Shown one piece after another: positions 50,739 through 62,409 of a stretch of 64,000 bases of DNA (its first letter is position 1; the number at the start of each line of letters is the position of its first letter). Location: contig NC_060118.1 of the NCBI RefSeq assembly GCF_021155765.1, positions 8,804,001-8,868,000 on the forward strand. Reading direction: 5' to 3'. Source of the stretch: Diprion similis. Lineage: Eukaryota; Arthropoda; Insecta; Hymenoptera; Diprionidae. The notes below the pieces were generated by a model. The model was not told the DNA's origin, made no database searches, and was given only the letters and a program-made list of their open reading frames with translations. A program made the translations under genes and the position numbers.

Positions 50739-51238
50739 ATTTGTCGTAGAAAATCTTCTTATTTTTCTAGATTAAAATCCAAAGTATTTTTAAACAATTT
50801 TTATACTACAATAAAAATTGAACATATGTTCGGATTATATTGTTTTCGAATCTTGCGACCCAGTTGAAACGTGACAGAGCTGTATCATGAAAACGCGAAA
50901 AAGTACGAGATGACGTATAGGTACTATTATATGTTACCATATTAAGAAAAAAAAAAAAAAACACAATTATCTACTTGTTAAACTAGGAAATATAATCACG
51001 CGATATTATAGTAACAAGTAATAATCAAACCCACACTATAAAACAGCAGTATTCAACCAAAACTATATAATTGTAAATATATTAATATCATCATTATCAC
51101 GATAAACGTAATCATTATTATTATTATTATTATTATTACTACTACTATCATGATATCATCGGAGAATTTTATATTATAAATATTAGAATAATTATTATAT
51201 TTTTCAACTCGTAAATAGAATCTCTTAATTTATTGAAG

Positions 51239-51270
<32 letters not shown>

Positions 51271-51867
51271 CATGATTATTATACTACTACTATTACACAA
51301 TTGCAGATGACGTAGTTCACTTTTAACCGTCGAGTAATGAAGCTAATGATTAAGAAACATTTACGTGCACAATTAGCACTTTCAATTTATTGTTATGCGT
51401 AGGCGTATGTGTACCAAATGAGATTCTTAAGTTGACGAAAGAAATTAATTTTTTTTTTTTATTTTGTAAAATCTACTGAGCTCCTTTCGTATTCTTACGA
51501 CGAGCCAAGAGTCTCATTCTACCACATGCCGTCTTGTCGTCTCTGTTTGTTTGAAAGTATGAAAGAGCAAATTAACAAAGAACGTCATCTACGAGTCATT
51601 ATTCGTATGCACGCACGAATGACAATGGTAAATGCAATTGTAAACGAAATTTTTCAAAATCAATCAATGAAGCATATTCATTCGATTGTAAACAATATTA
51701 TATTATTATGTACAAGTGTACGAACAACGACCTCGTGGGTAATGTTCAATCCCCGAACCTCTCTAAGTATATAGACTGATTAAATTATCTACCTCAGTAA
51801 ATCAAATTGTATTATGTCCTTCGCGTTATGACCGCATCTCTGGATATTATGATCACAGAGTAATTGA

Positions 51868-51902
<35 letters not shown>

Positions 51903-51907
<5 letters not shown>

Positions 51908-52524
51908 GGTGGCGCAAAAAAACCGACTATTCGTTTTTTTTGAGTCTCATGTGACAAAATGTTAGTTTTTGATGTTTTAAGAGCCCACTCCATAGGACAG
52001 TTTGAAAAAAAAAAAATTTTAAGAGCTCGCTCCACATTTTTTCAAATGTCAGAAATCGTCAAAAATCAATTTTTTTTTTTTTTTATTTTTTTTATCGTCA
52101 CGTTATAATTTTATAGACAAAAAAAAAACAGGTTTCCGAAAGTTTCAGTTCAAAATTTGAACTTTGAAAGGTCGCTCATAATTTTTTACCAATTTTTTGG
52201 TGCATTTCTTTAGATTTTTTCGAGCAACCTTTTTATATTCATATTAAAATTTCATACATTTTTTTTTCTTTTATTTAGTAAGAAAGAATCGATAACAATA
52301 CACCACGACATGAATTAAAAATCAAACAAAATACTGAAAATACAATTTTTTTAATTTAATTTTTTGACGATTTTTGACATTTTTTAAAATTTGGAGTGAA
52401 CTCTGAACATTTTTTTTTGAGCTGTCCTTTGGAGTGGGCTCTTAAAACATCAAAAACTAACATTTTGTCAAACGAGACTCTGAAAAAAAAAAAAAAAAAA
52501 ACGGTTGTTTTGCGCCACCTTAAT
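51903..52524. mobile_element. Foldback / long-TIR MITE, copy B (inverted relative to copy A)
   Basis: Begins ATTAGGGTGGCGC and ends GCGCCACCTTAAT, with inverted arms of about 170 bp or more sharing TTTTAAGAGCCCACTCC. The loop matches copy A (11161-11764) as its reverse complement; for example AAGAAAGAATCGATAACAAT here corresponds to the reverse of copy A near 11390. It is inserted at the end of an AT microsatellite. Non-coding. Confidence 0.88.
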
Positions 52525-53711
52525 GTATATAATGTATATGTATATGTATACAAATATAATTATATGTGTACATATATATTATTGTTAGAGAATAGCGGAG
52601 GGAAGCAAAACGCAAGAAGGAAAAGAAAAGAAAAAAAAACACGAAGAAGAAAAGTGAGAAAGAAAAGTAAAGCAGACCTGTATTTAACAATTGTAAAATA
52701 TGTAATCTCGTAATATTATTTATTTTTAAGTACCTGTACTTAACGGACGAACAGAGCCCAGTGTTTATCGGTTAGCCTAGGCCTATGCGAGTACTCCATT
52801 TACTAATTTATTGTTTTAAAACATAGGTATAATATAAATATCGTGACAAATAAACGAGCACTGTCTTGTCGAAGAATATACATATTCGTCTTTCGTGTAT
52901 AATTACTGCCCTCGATTAATTAATCTGTAACGTTGAAGTATGATGAAACGTGATTACAACAATAATTCTGAAACAAGTATGAAAAATACTTTCATCCCTA
53001 CGTCGTCAAAAGTATAAAACTTTTGTTTCGTGATATCTCTATTCCTACTTGTGAACAATCTCGTTACCAGTTTAAACAATTTATGAAAAACTTTTCTGCA
53101 TTATTATTATTATTATTATTATTATTCAAAACAAATTATATCGTCAACTTCGTTATGATTGATTTTTTTAGATTCTCACCAAAGCTCACTTTTGTTGGGA
53201 ATATTTTTGTCATCTTACCATACTTTTGCCCTCACCCTTTCTCAGGACAGGATACGGTGCCCATCAATGTTACCGAATCCTGGTGGGTCGATGGATGCGG
53301 ACGCGCGAGTGTCAACACCGACGTAAAATCATCAACCAGTCCCCCCCTGGTCGCGGTTATCTGGATATGATAATTCGATGGAATAGCTGGGGCACTGAGG
53401 TCTGCGGGTGGGGCGACGGAGCGTCCTCTCAAAATAATATCCTGACACACAGGAAACGGTATTTAGTGCACCACCCGAGGCAGCGGCGGGCCCCCCAGGC
53501 CCGAGAGCATGCAGCCAATTGAGGCGACCGAGGAAGTGACAGAGGATGGCACAATGTCGTTGAATATGTTCCATTAGTCCGAACCGCGTTCTACTCGCTG
53601 CGAGGTTCACCACCGGCGGTCGGACGGTCGCCGTTAAATATTAACTCTCGATCGGCGCACTTTTATCCGAGGAAAAAATACAGGCCACAAGTGATAATTC
53701 CAGGAGTCGAG

Positions 53712-56238
53712 ATGATCGGGATCTTCGTTTTCATCTGCCTCCTGACTATACACAATCCCGGTGAGCGAGTCTTGAATTGTATTATCGACCCCGTCGCACC
53801 GCCTGATTTCATGGCTTTTGAAAACCTGCGGAAATCTGAGATTATGATGATCGATGGTCGATCTGCGAAAATTAATCTTTCGGATGACACACTTGAGACC
53901 GAGTTTGGTTCCGAAATTTGATCTTTGGGATTATAACTCTGAACGGTACCGTTAGATGTCATTATGCGAATACTTACAAGATCAATTTTCGTATTCAAAG
54001 TATTATTGTTAGGATTTCTCACGTCTGTTTATGGATCAGGATCCATATTCGGGGAGCTAACTTGTTTTGTTTCATGATGCAATCCACTTTTCTCGATCTT
54101 CCTGACTTTTACCAGCATCGTAACGGTTAACAGATTTCAGCTGGTTCTTGGAAGAATTTTTCGCATCCAGTTCCGCTTTTATTCAAACCTAGTTATTGTG
54201 AAGGGAAAAAGTTGTGCGCATGCATTTCGGAATTGAGTTTCAATGGTATTGCATAGTTTAAGATGGTTTCCAGTGGTCCTGCAAATGTTCTTGAAATTTT
54301 CTTGTTCTTCGAAAGTCCTGGATACTATGCTTGAATTTTTCTTGTGTCCGGAAATATTCTATTTTTAATGTTCTTGAATAACCTGGAAATGTCTTTGAAT
54401 TTGTTGCTTATTTTTTACTGGACACTATGCATAACGACCCTACATTTCGGTTGTATAATATATATCAACGTTTAATACATATATTATCATATGAAGCGTC
54501 CAGGATTTTAATTATCGCACACCAAAAATCGAGAAATGTCGTATTGGACGAGTATTGACAAATCATGTCATAACCCCTGATTTCAGTATCGTCGAATCAA
54601 TGCGGAAAGGTGTGGCTAACAGTATCGTCTCTGTGGCGGCCGGTGGCGATCAACAATAAGGTTGTGGACGCGGAATTGGAGGTCAATTGGGACCTGGACT
54701 GTCCTGCAAACGCAGGATATCCGGACAGCATTAAGGTGTTCACGTCTGATCCGGCGCACAGTAATGACCCAGATCTTGTTGCAACCATTTCATCAGTATA
54801 CTTTTAATTTTTTCTATTCACATCCACCAGAAGCCTGCTACACTATATGACTACCATGATTACCAAAACCATACCAGATTCTCAAAAAGTCCCGATCTTT
54901 CCTTAGACAAGACGATAAAACCGCAGCTGACTTTACTACTCGCCGAGCATCCCCGGGGTTATTACAGGACTAATATAACCGTTGGAAGACCACCACTCCC
55001 AGGAGGATGGGACGAAGGAGGAGGCGCCACACTGCCAGGACCTCACTGCCTGAAGCACCATGCAGCGTTATATAAGAACGGCGAATACCTCACCAGTTCG
55101 TGTCTGCAGATTTGGCCAACGTGGATGTACGACTTGAGGTGAGTCTCTCGAAGGCTCCTTCACTACCATCGGTCATCCTTATTCACCGCAAATTTTTCCA
55201 GGAGGCAACTAGGAAGACTGCCAATCGGCACTCTCATGATCCCAGGCACTCATAACTCAGGGTGCTACAAACATGGCGACCTGACTCGAAGAGACGCTTT
55301 TCAACGGTACCTCCTCACCCAGGATCGCGACGTGTGGACCCAGCTGGTCCACGGCATCCGGTACCTGGACATCAGAGTCGGATACTACCCTTCGATACCC
55401 AGGAACAACACGGTCGTTGAGGAGACCAACTTCGTGAACAGGTTTTGGGTGAACCACGACATCATCAGGATAACACCGCTGATGAGCATCATCAAGGACG
55501 TGAGGAACTTTTTGGATGTGGCCAGAGGCGAGGTCGTCATTCTGGACTTCCACAGGTGAGGATCACTGATACTCATGAACTTGGTCTCTGTACTGTACCC
55601 ACTGCATCCTCGAGATTTCCACAGATTTCCGGTCGGATTCGAAGGCCGACCGAGCCGACATCGTCGACTGGCTTCCATCTTGCACCGGGAATTTGGTGGT
55701 TTGATTCTCAGACCTGACAGAGGAGTCGACGGCCTTGGACCGACCCTGAACGACATCTGGACCGTTGGTCGCAGGCTGGTGATATGTTACGGGGACCAGC
55801 AAACGGTGAACGGTGAGGACCGATTACTTTTACCGATATTTAGCGAACGGCGAATCATTGGGAAACATTCTTTTAGAGTACGACTGGCTTTGGCCACCGA
55901 TGACGCAGGCCTGGGGTAATCAGCAGACTGCGGAGGGCTTGAAACACTACTTGGAGAGGACGATTCTTGGGAGTAAACGGCCCAGGAGTAATCAGAATCC
56001 TTTGTGGGCGGTTATGGCTGAGTTGACGCCGATTCCTTTGGACATAATGCTGAAGCCCTCGGGAGGTCTTCGCCAAATGGCCGATTCGATAAACAGGAAT
56101 TTGACTGTATGGTTCCAGGACGAGTGGTGGAAGCAGACGAATATCGTGGCGACTGATTTCTTCCTTGGGAATAATCTTATCGACGTTTCTATACAGTCTA
56201 ATATCAAAAAGAGTAATATTGCTCATTGGCGTTTGTAG
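53712..56238 (+). CDS. Secreted PI-PLC X domain-containing protein (PLCXD-like)
   Basis: Six exons: 53712-53760, 54587-54795, 54831-55138, 55202-55555, 55625-55812 and 55877-56238. They join in phase to 489 aa. The ATG at 53712 starts a short signal peptide (MIGIFVFICLLTIHNPG). An N-terminal region (about 20-188) precedes the X domain; it includes KVWLTVSSLW and PGPHCLKHH. The X domain begins GTLMIPGTHNSG with the first catalytic-type His near 206, then GIRYLDIRVGYY (Asp near 245), FWVNHDII (second His near 274) and EVVILDFHRFP. The C-terminal half contains CYGDQQTVN, DWLWPPMTQAWG and VWFQDEWWKQTNIVATDFF. This layout matches animal PLCXD proteins, which lack the Y, C2 and PH domains of signalling PLCs; the substrate is uncertain. 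The upstream GC-rich flank may carry the promoter. Intron 2 is only 35 bp, so that junction is the weakest part of the model. Confidence 0.9.
54266..54430 (+). repeat. Dispersed repeat, copy 2 (related to 4816-4955)
   Basis: Lies in the first intron of the PLC-X gene. It shares TATTCTATTTTTAATGT, TGGAAATGTC and a TTTTTACTGGACAC end with the copy near 4.9 kb, same orientation, diverged. Confidence 0.55.
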
Positions 56239-56481
56239 TCGAGTCGAAATCAATTGATGTTATTTTTAATGTATTATTTCAGCCACGTTTATGAATTCCG
56301 TGGGCCTGATTGTTTTTGTTTTTTTTCTTCGTGATAATTTTAGTTCAATGATAACGACCAATTGTTCGTTAATGCCTTAATACTGTTATTTATTTTATTA
56401 AAAGATCCAATTTGCGAATTCATCTGCTATATGTAAATCTTGATGTTACTCTTAAGAAATTATCGGTGAGTCACTTGCTGA

Positions 56482-56487
56482 AATAAA
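56482..56487 (+). terminator. AATAAA polyadenylation signal of the PLC-X gene
   Basis: First AATAAA after the stop, about 245 bp downstream, followed by a GT-containing stretch. Confidence 0.55.
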
Positions 56488-57189
56488 TTGAGAGGAGAGG
56501 ATATTCTGCAGGTCGGTTGAAACCTGATTGTTTATTATTTACATTTATAATACAATATTAAACGGTCGAAATTCGAAAATAAATGACTGTAGAACAAATT
56601 GCATGACATCGGTAGCCCCAAGTATTTGATGGCTTCCATTTACAATTTGGTGAATCGCTTATGCAGTCCAACTGACAGTCCGTAAAACGATCGGTTTTCT
56701 GGGCAGTTATTTTCACTCATCGATAAGCCTGAGTTTCCTTCAATGACCTGTCATCTGCAATTTAAACAAACGACTTTTTATTTTCACTAGGGTGAAAAAA
56801 ACGTCTAGTTAAAAAGTTAATTTGTGAATCATGCAATCTAGCTTCAACTCTGCATATGTATGTTTGTGTTCAATATTTAAAAAATGAAATCATTCGAAAC
56901 TAGGTTCAAAATTGACCGAGAACCCTAAAACATCAAAATGTCTCGAAATCTATCCATAGACTGCAGCTAAGGTCGGTATAACGTTCGTATTGTTTCATGA
57001 ATTTGTATTATTTGAAGAAATCTGTATTCGAATACCTTCAAGCTACGCGTGGAACGATTTGAATTTGAAATACCGGTTATCGCGATCTACGGTCGTATAA
57101 TGTAGGCTCCCAACGGTCAGTTGCCTAGTCAGCAAATACCAGCTGCGCCTCGGAACGACACCAGAGTCAGAGTCAGACGGTTGATCAGC
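56488..57189. other. Intergenic, upstream of the MGST-like gene
   Basis: About 700 bp between the PLC-X 3' end and the next ATG; no coding exon seen. An in-frame TAG shortly before 57121 means the ATG at 57190 is the first available methionine of the next gene unless an acceptor near 57120 (GGTCAG) is used. Confidence 0.5.
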
Positions 57190-58162
57190 ATGGAAGACGA
57201 ATCGTGGATCTGGTACGGTTGGTGGTCAAACGTTCTCATCCTCAAGATGATGACGTTCACGTGGTGTACTGGCAGGCTTCGAGTGAGCAGAAAGGTAGGA
57301 AACATGGTGACATGAGCCTTTAATGACAATGAAAACTGTGACAACTGGTGCTAAGGTACTCCGCTTTGGTATGGTTGACATGCTTGGCTCTGACGTCATT
57401 GCTCAGAATAACTTTGGTCTCAAGAAGTCATGTAAGAAAAATTTTTCTGAACATGTATAAAATTTCCATTACTAAATACTGTTGCAATGATATAATGATA
57501 TCCACTAAAATTTTTGGGTTGATTAAATCATTTTTTAATGGATAACTAAGTGAAATAAAGGTACACCCTGTAAATTGAATGTTGATATGACAATTCAATT
57601 GACAGAAATGTAACAAATAATTCAAACGTAAAGTGAACCTGCTAGGCGTTATGTGTAGTTATATTTTTCTAACAGTCTATTGTTAAATTAACACTACGTA
57701 AGAGAATCGTCCGTAGACTTAGTCCACACGATAGATCTTACGATTTTTGTAACTAACGTTTTATCAAATTTAATTGAATATCGAATTTTGAGTGATTTAT
57801 TTAACAATAATATTCAGGTGATCCATAGTGAAGCGGACCGAATATTCGTCAAGGAACCGGATGTCATCCTTGATCCAACGGGTGGCGGTCATCCGGATAT
57901 TGATCGCATAAGAGCAGCACATCGCAGCGATGTTGAGACTGTACTGCCATTTTTGTTGGTGGCGTTAATTTGGTTGGAAACTTCACCGTCAGTGGACTCA
58001 GTGAAATTGGTTATGCGCAGCTTCTCGTTGGCGAGAATTTTCCACGGTTTATTTTACATGGACGTCATTCCCGTGCATCAGTTTGTCAAAGTATTCACTT
58101 CACTCTTCAGCTACCTGGTTGCAGCTTACGTTGCTTTTTCGTGTGTTGTACATTATGCTTAA
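57190..58162 (+). CDS. Microsomal glutathione S-transferase 1-like (MAPEG family)
   Basis: Membrane enzyme of the MAPEG family that conjugates glutathione to lipophilic electrophiles and reduces lipid peroxides in the endoplasmic reticulum. Two exons, 57190-57294 and 57818-58162, joined in phase 0 (AAG|GTG), encode 149 aa, the usual length for MGST1. Exon 1 gives the first transmembrane helix (SNVLILKMMTFTW). Exon 2 has the conserved cytosolic loop DPDVILDP-DIDRIRAAHRSDVE, where the R-x-x-H-x-x-D-x-E pattern is the MAPEG signature. Three further helices follow: TVLPFLLVALIWLE, FSLARIFHGLFYMDVIP and the C-terminal LFSYLVAAYVAFSCVV. The gene lies between a secreted PLC-X protein and a chemoreceptor, same strand, about 1 kb from each, with no sign of co-transcription. 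Polyadenylation signal at about 58430-58435. Confidence 0.9.
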
Positions 58163-58429
58163 GATGAATAGTGACGAAATTGTTGTGAACAGCATAAAGA
58201 CACTGTTTTAAAATGTTTAAAAAATGCGGTAAAAATATTTTCTATTCAATTATTTACCAATAATTATATTTTACCTGGGATTTTTAGTAGCATGAGGATT
58301 TTGTAAAATATTTAATATCGTATTTGCAATTGATATTATAAGTAAGTAGAACAAAACTTTTATTCAGAGCAAAATGACACCGAGAATTTAGGTTGAGGAT
58401 GAATTTTATTTTAAACCAACTCCTAGATA

Positions 58430-58435
58430 AATAAA
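58430..58435 (+). terminator. AATAAA polyadenylation signal of the MGST-like gene
   Basis: About 270 bp downstream of the stop, within overlapping ATAAATAAA. Confidence 0.5.
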
Positions 58436-59254
58436 TTTAGATATCTATGGATATTTGTAACCAAGGAAAAGCAAAATAGAAAAAGTCAGAAAGTCGACTA
58501 GATGAAGCTGTTAAAAGGTGAGAATTTGGTGTGTATTTAGCGCTAATGGACCTTACATACATAGAATTGACTGAAACGTGGATTATTTATTTCATACAAT
58601 TTTAAGGCGCCTACACCGTTCTTAAGTCATAAAATGTACTTGGTATCAGGCCTACGATCAAAAGTTATTAATTCAACGAGTAAGAAGTAATCGAGAATTC
58701 GAACACGCATGTGGCCAAAGCTTTAAGGTCACCCTCGTCGACTTTAAACTTTAAGCCATTGATCAATCCACACTGGCGTAGACGTATCAAAACGACTTCC
58801 AAAGGAGGTGAAAAGGCATTAGAAGAAGAGAACAGCTCCGATATGTTCGAAATATAAATGCCTAACAGCTGGTAGAACTGCATCGATAATTACAGTAAAT
58901 CATTTGTTGAAAATGAGAATAAAATTTTTCACAAATTATGACTGCAGGCTACCTGCGTCAATGATATTCTCACGAGAACAATTTTTCCTTCACACCATAA
59001 TCGGCAGTGTTAATTGAGGGTCCCAATGATCGACTTTTGTTCGTGATTAGCGGTTGCGTAGGGGTGATTAACGTTAATAACTAAAGAGAGGTATTACTTT
59101 ATGCAAACTACTCCGTAAATTTTTCCAACATTCTTCGTTTTCACTTTGCCGTGGTCAAAACGACCGCACTGTAACTGCAATCCTACTTTATCCTTAATAT
59201 TGTTAGCCTTCACCTTGATTCATATCTTCTGTATTAATTCGCTAAATCTGCAGG
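58436..59254. other. Intergenic, upstream of the gustatory receptor
   Basis: About 800 bp with no convincing exon. It presumably contains the receptor promoter, but no element could be singled out. TAA stands in frame four codons before the receptor ATG. Confidence 0.45.
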
Positions 59255-61801
59255 ATGTACAGAAACAAGGACTCCTTTACGGGGCGCATGGACGGCCCGA
59301 AGCTCTTCAAGATTGAAGACCAACGTTCGGCACCAGTCGAACCCTCCAAACCTGCAATTTTTCTCGGAGTACAAGCTCGGGGCAACACGCCAATGGTCAC
59401 GGTGGGTCCGAAGTATGAGCGGAAGAATCAGTTCAGTTACAATGAAGACAGGAGACCGGAACAGGACGGGAAACTGCTCGACAAGTTCGATCATTTTTAC
59501 GACGACACGAAGGTTCTGCTCATCCTATTTCAGATAATGGGCGTCATGCCCATACAGCGGGGAATCGGTAATTCATATTCGAAAGTTTAATGCGCTTCAA
59601 GCCTGGTCAATTCGTGGATTGTTTCTCCTAACCGTAGGCAATACAAGTACACTCAAGTGAAAACAAATTTTGCACGCCAAATTCTCGGCTTTCAGACTTT
59701 TGCCGTGGATGAAATTGCGACGCAAGAATTCTTGCCATCGTCTTGTTTCGCGTGAAATAACGCTGGGTGATCATTGACTGATGCTAAGGATTGTACCGTG
59801 AAAATGAAATTGCAAGCGTGTTAGAGGCGGCCATGTTGGTCTTGCAAATTAAAACATTTGAATATACTTGTGATACCTTCAGTCGAGCTTAGATTTTACC
59901 TACGTTTTTTTATGCTCAACACTTTGATGTGTGGAAAATATCGTAAAAAACGTAACTTTAATCGTAATTACAATTAGTGATTCCGTTTTCTGCGTGTTTC
60001 AAATATCAGGAACGACGACTTTCGAGTGGACCTCAACCGCGACCATCTACGCGATGTGTTTGTGGGTAGCTGAAACGGTGGTTGTGATCCTGGTGGGCAG
60101 AGAGCGAATAGAGAACACTTTACAGCCCGACAAGCCCTTCGACGAGTACATATACAATATAATTTTCCTCTGTATTTTGACGCCGCATTTCCTGCTACCA
60201 ATTGCATCATGGCGTTACGGGGGAGAAGTGGCGAAGTACAAAAACATGTGGACGCATTATCAGGTATGTTTTATCCTCCATATAATTCGGCCATGATTGT
60301 TTGTTGTTTCACTTGGATATATTTCATTTCGTCGTATTGTCAACAGCTTCGATACTACAGAGTGACCGGCTCAATCCTTGAGTATCCGAACTTGAAACGG
60401 ATGTGCATTGCGCTCTGCATAATCTCTTGGCTCATTTCAATCGGCGTTGTGGTCTCGCAGTTTTATTTGCAGCCTGGTTTCACAATTTGGCACACATCCG
60501 CCTACTACCATATCATCGCTATGTTGGACTGCCTGTGTGCTCTGTGGTGGATCAATTGCACCGCCATTGGCTCCGCATCCAAAGGACTTGCACTCAACCT
60601 CCACAAGGTATCTTACAAGGCAACTTATTATTTTGACTTTACCTTCGTCTTTCAATGATGTTGAGAGCTGCGTTTCCATAATTTCTTTGTCCTCGTTCAG
60701 GCTCTTGAGAACACAGAATCGGCCGATCTTCTCGTCGAATACCGAGCTCTGTGGCTAGATCTGAGCCACATGATGCAGCAGCTTGCTAAAGCTTACGCTA
60801 ATATGTACGGTGGGTCAGCTACTTGATTTCAGAACCTTTTTATTCATCTTCACTTAGCCCAGATCATTATGGATTCTTGATCATGGTTGAAAAGCTCATA
60901 TTTCACTTGATTAACACGAAATGAAAGAATGAACAAGATTTTCTCTAGCTAAAATTAATTCTCAAGAATCTTCCATTCCATAAGAGTGTATTCAATGGGT
61001 GACTTGACCTGGTTTTTACATCCCTTATAGAATCCAATTATCCTCTATATATTCTTATGTATACATATTATAATGATACATTGCATTCTAATATATCAAT
61101 TCCAGGAATCTACTGCATGATCATGTTTGTCACGACAATTATCGCTGGTTACGGAGCGTTCTCAGAAATTCTTGATCATGGCTTCAGCCTGAAAGAGCTC
61201 GGACTTTTTGTGATCGTCGCTTACTGTACGGGACTCTTGTACATAATATGCAACGAAGCAGATCACGCAACGCGGAAAGTTGGTCTGGATTTTCAGGAAA
61301 GATTGCTGAACGTCAATCTGGCTGCAGTTAATGCCGAAACGAAAAAAGAGGCAAGTTGTTGTTCGTTATTCGCTTCGAATTCACGATGCAAAAAATAATT
61401 TGTATTTTTGTGTGACAGGTGGAAATGTTCTTGGTTTCGATTGCCAACAATCCTCCAGTTTACAGTCTGAATGGTTACGCGGTGATAAACCGAGAACTTC
61501 TATCGTCCGTAAGTAATTTCAACTAACATTGACAACTTAGTTTAAAAACAAGAAGCAACTGCAAAGAATAACAAAGAAGATAATAAGCGAATGCTTATTA
61601 TGAATACTGAGAGAAAAAACTTTTTCTGAAACTACAAAAAATACTTTATTTCAAATCGGAAATATATCTTTACAGAACCTCGCTACGATGGTCACATACT
61701 GGGTCGTACTTATGCAGTTCAAACTGTCATTAATCCGGAGAGGAACAGAAAGCCCAACGACCACGATATTCAACTTGACCGCAGCTATTGACTCATCGTG
61801 A
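59255..61801 (+). CDS. Gustatory receptor of the carbon-dioxide subfamily (Gr21a/Gr63a, 'gustatory and odorant receptor 22-24' type)
   Basis: Seven-helix insect chemoreceptor. Seven exons: 59255-59567, 60010-60263, 60347-60607, 60701-60809, 61106-61350, 61419-61508 and 61676-61801; 465 aa, all phases agree. Subfamily marks: LLILFQIMGVMPIQR (about 88-102), DEYIYNIIFLCILTPHFLLP, ASWRYGGEVAKYKNMWTHYQ, WHTSAYYHIIAMLD, DLSHMMQQLAKAYANMYGIY, LFVIVAYC, FQERLLNVNL, EMFLVSIANNPP, and the C-terminal family motif TYWVVLMQF (about 431-439). Similarity as I recall it is strongest to the mosquito GPRGR22 / Drosophila Gr21a lineage, but assignment within the three CO2-receptor lineages needs an alignment. 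In flies and mosquitoes these receptors work as heteromers sensing CO2; no partner subunit is in this window. Intron 5 is of GC-AG type (GAG|GCAAGT at 61351). Probable polyadenylation signal at 61906. An in-frame TAA upstream supports the chosen start. Confidence 0.93.
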
Positions 61802-61905
61802 TTTCGAAAGTTGTAATTGATTAATTGGTTTTGAATTCTTAAAATTTACTGCACAAACATGATATGATTACTGCTACAAATGGAATGTAAAAAGATTCAG
61901 TGCAC

Positions 61906-61911
61906 AATAAA
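61906..61911 (+). terminator. AATAAA polyadenylation signal of the gustatory receptor
   Basis: About 105 bp after the stop; the next gene converges from the other side about 500 bp further on. Confidence 0.6.
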
Positions 61912-62403
61912 TACGCTTTGATCGTAGCCAATGATTTATACTCGAGTGTAACGGTGAAGCACACCTGAGAACTGATGATATTTAAAATAAAAAGCATCGT
62001 CAAAAGCCCGATATTTTTGTACAATTCATGCATCTGGAATTCAGAGGCAAACTCCAAGAAATCGCAGAATGGAGCACTCAGATATGACAGTAAATTGAAT
62101 ACATCTTCTAGAGGTGACTTACAGGGTAAAGAGATAGTGAAAACATAAAAAAAAGTGACATTCAATTATGAATATCAAAATGCTCATTATGTGTTGGTAG
62201 ATATCGTACGTCAGTTATCTAATGAGTGAGATAGAACTTTTCCACAAGAAATCGATTTGCATAAGTCTTTACAGCTTATCGAGGCGCCAGGAACTTGGAC
62301 AACACGACAAGAGGCTGATTGAGGAAAAGAAAATTGAAACTTTGAATTCTTTGAGATTTTTACAGCTGTAAAGCCTTTAGACTTATCAGTCTTCAAATAT
62401 CAC

Positions 62404-62409
62404 TTTATT
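62404..62409 (-). terminator. AATAAA overlapping the stop codon of the SDR gene
   Basis: The final codons CAA TAA are followed by AG, so the stop codon lies inside AATAAA. If used, it would give a 3' UTR of only 10-30 nt. No other AATAAA on this strand was seen in the next few hundred bases toward the convergent receptor gene. Confidence 0.4.

Larger units (their letters stand above)
50255..53711. other. Notum 3' flank and AT-rich intergenic DNA
   Basis: AATAAA at 50474-50479 is the first polyadenylation signal, about 220 bp past the Notum stop. A second AATAAA at 50690 runs straight into 44 A (50693-50736). ATT repeats occur at about 51114-51142 and 51239-51271, and an AT tract at 51871-51904 adjoins the foldback element. 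From 53230 to 53660 the DNA turns GC-rich and probably includes the promoter of the PLC-X gene. Open frames here show no family. Confidence 0.55.
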
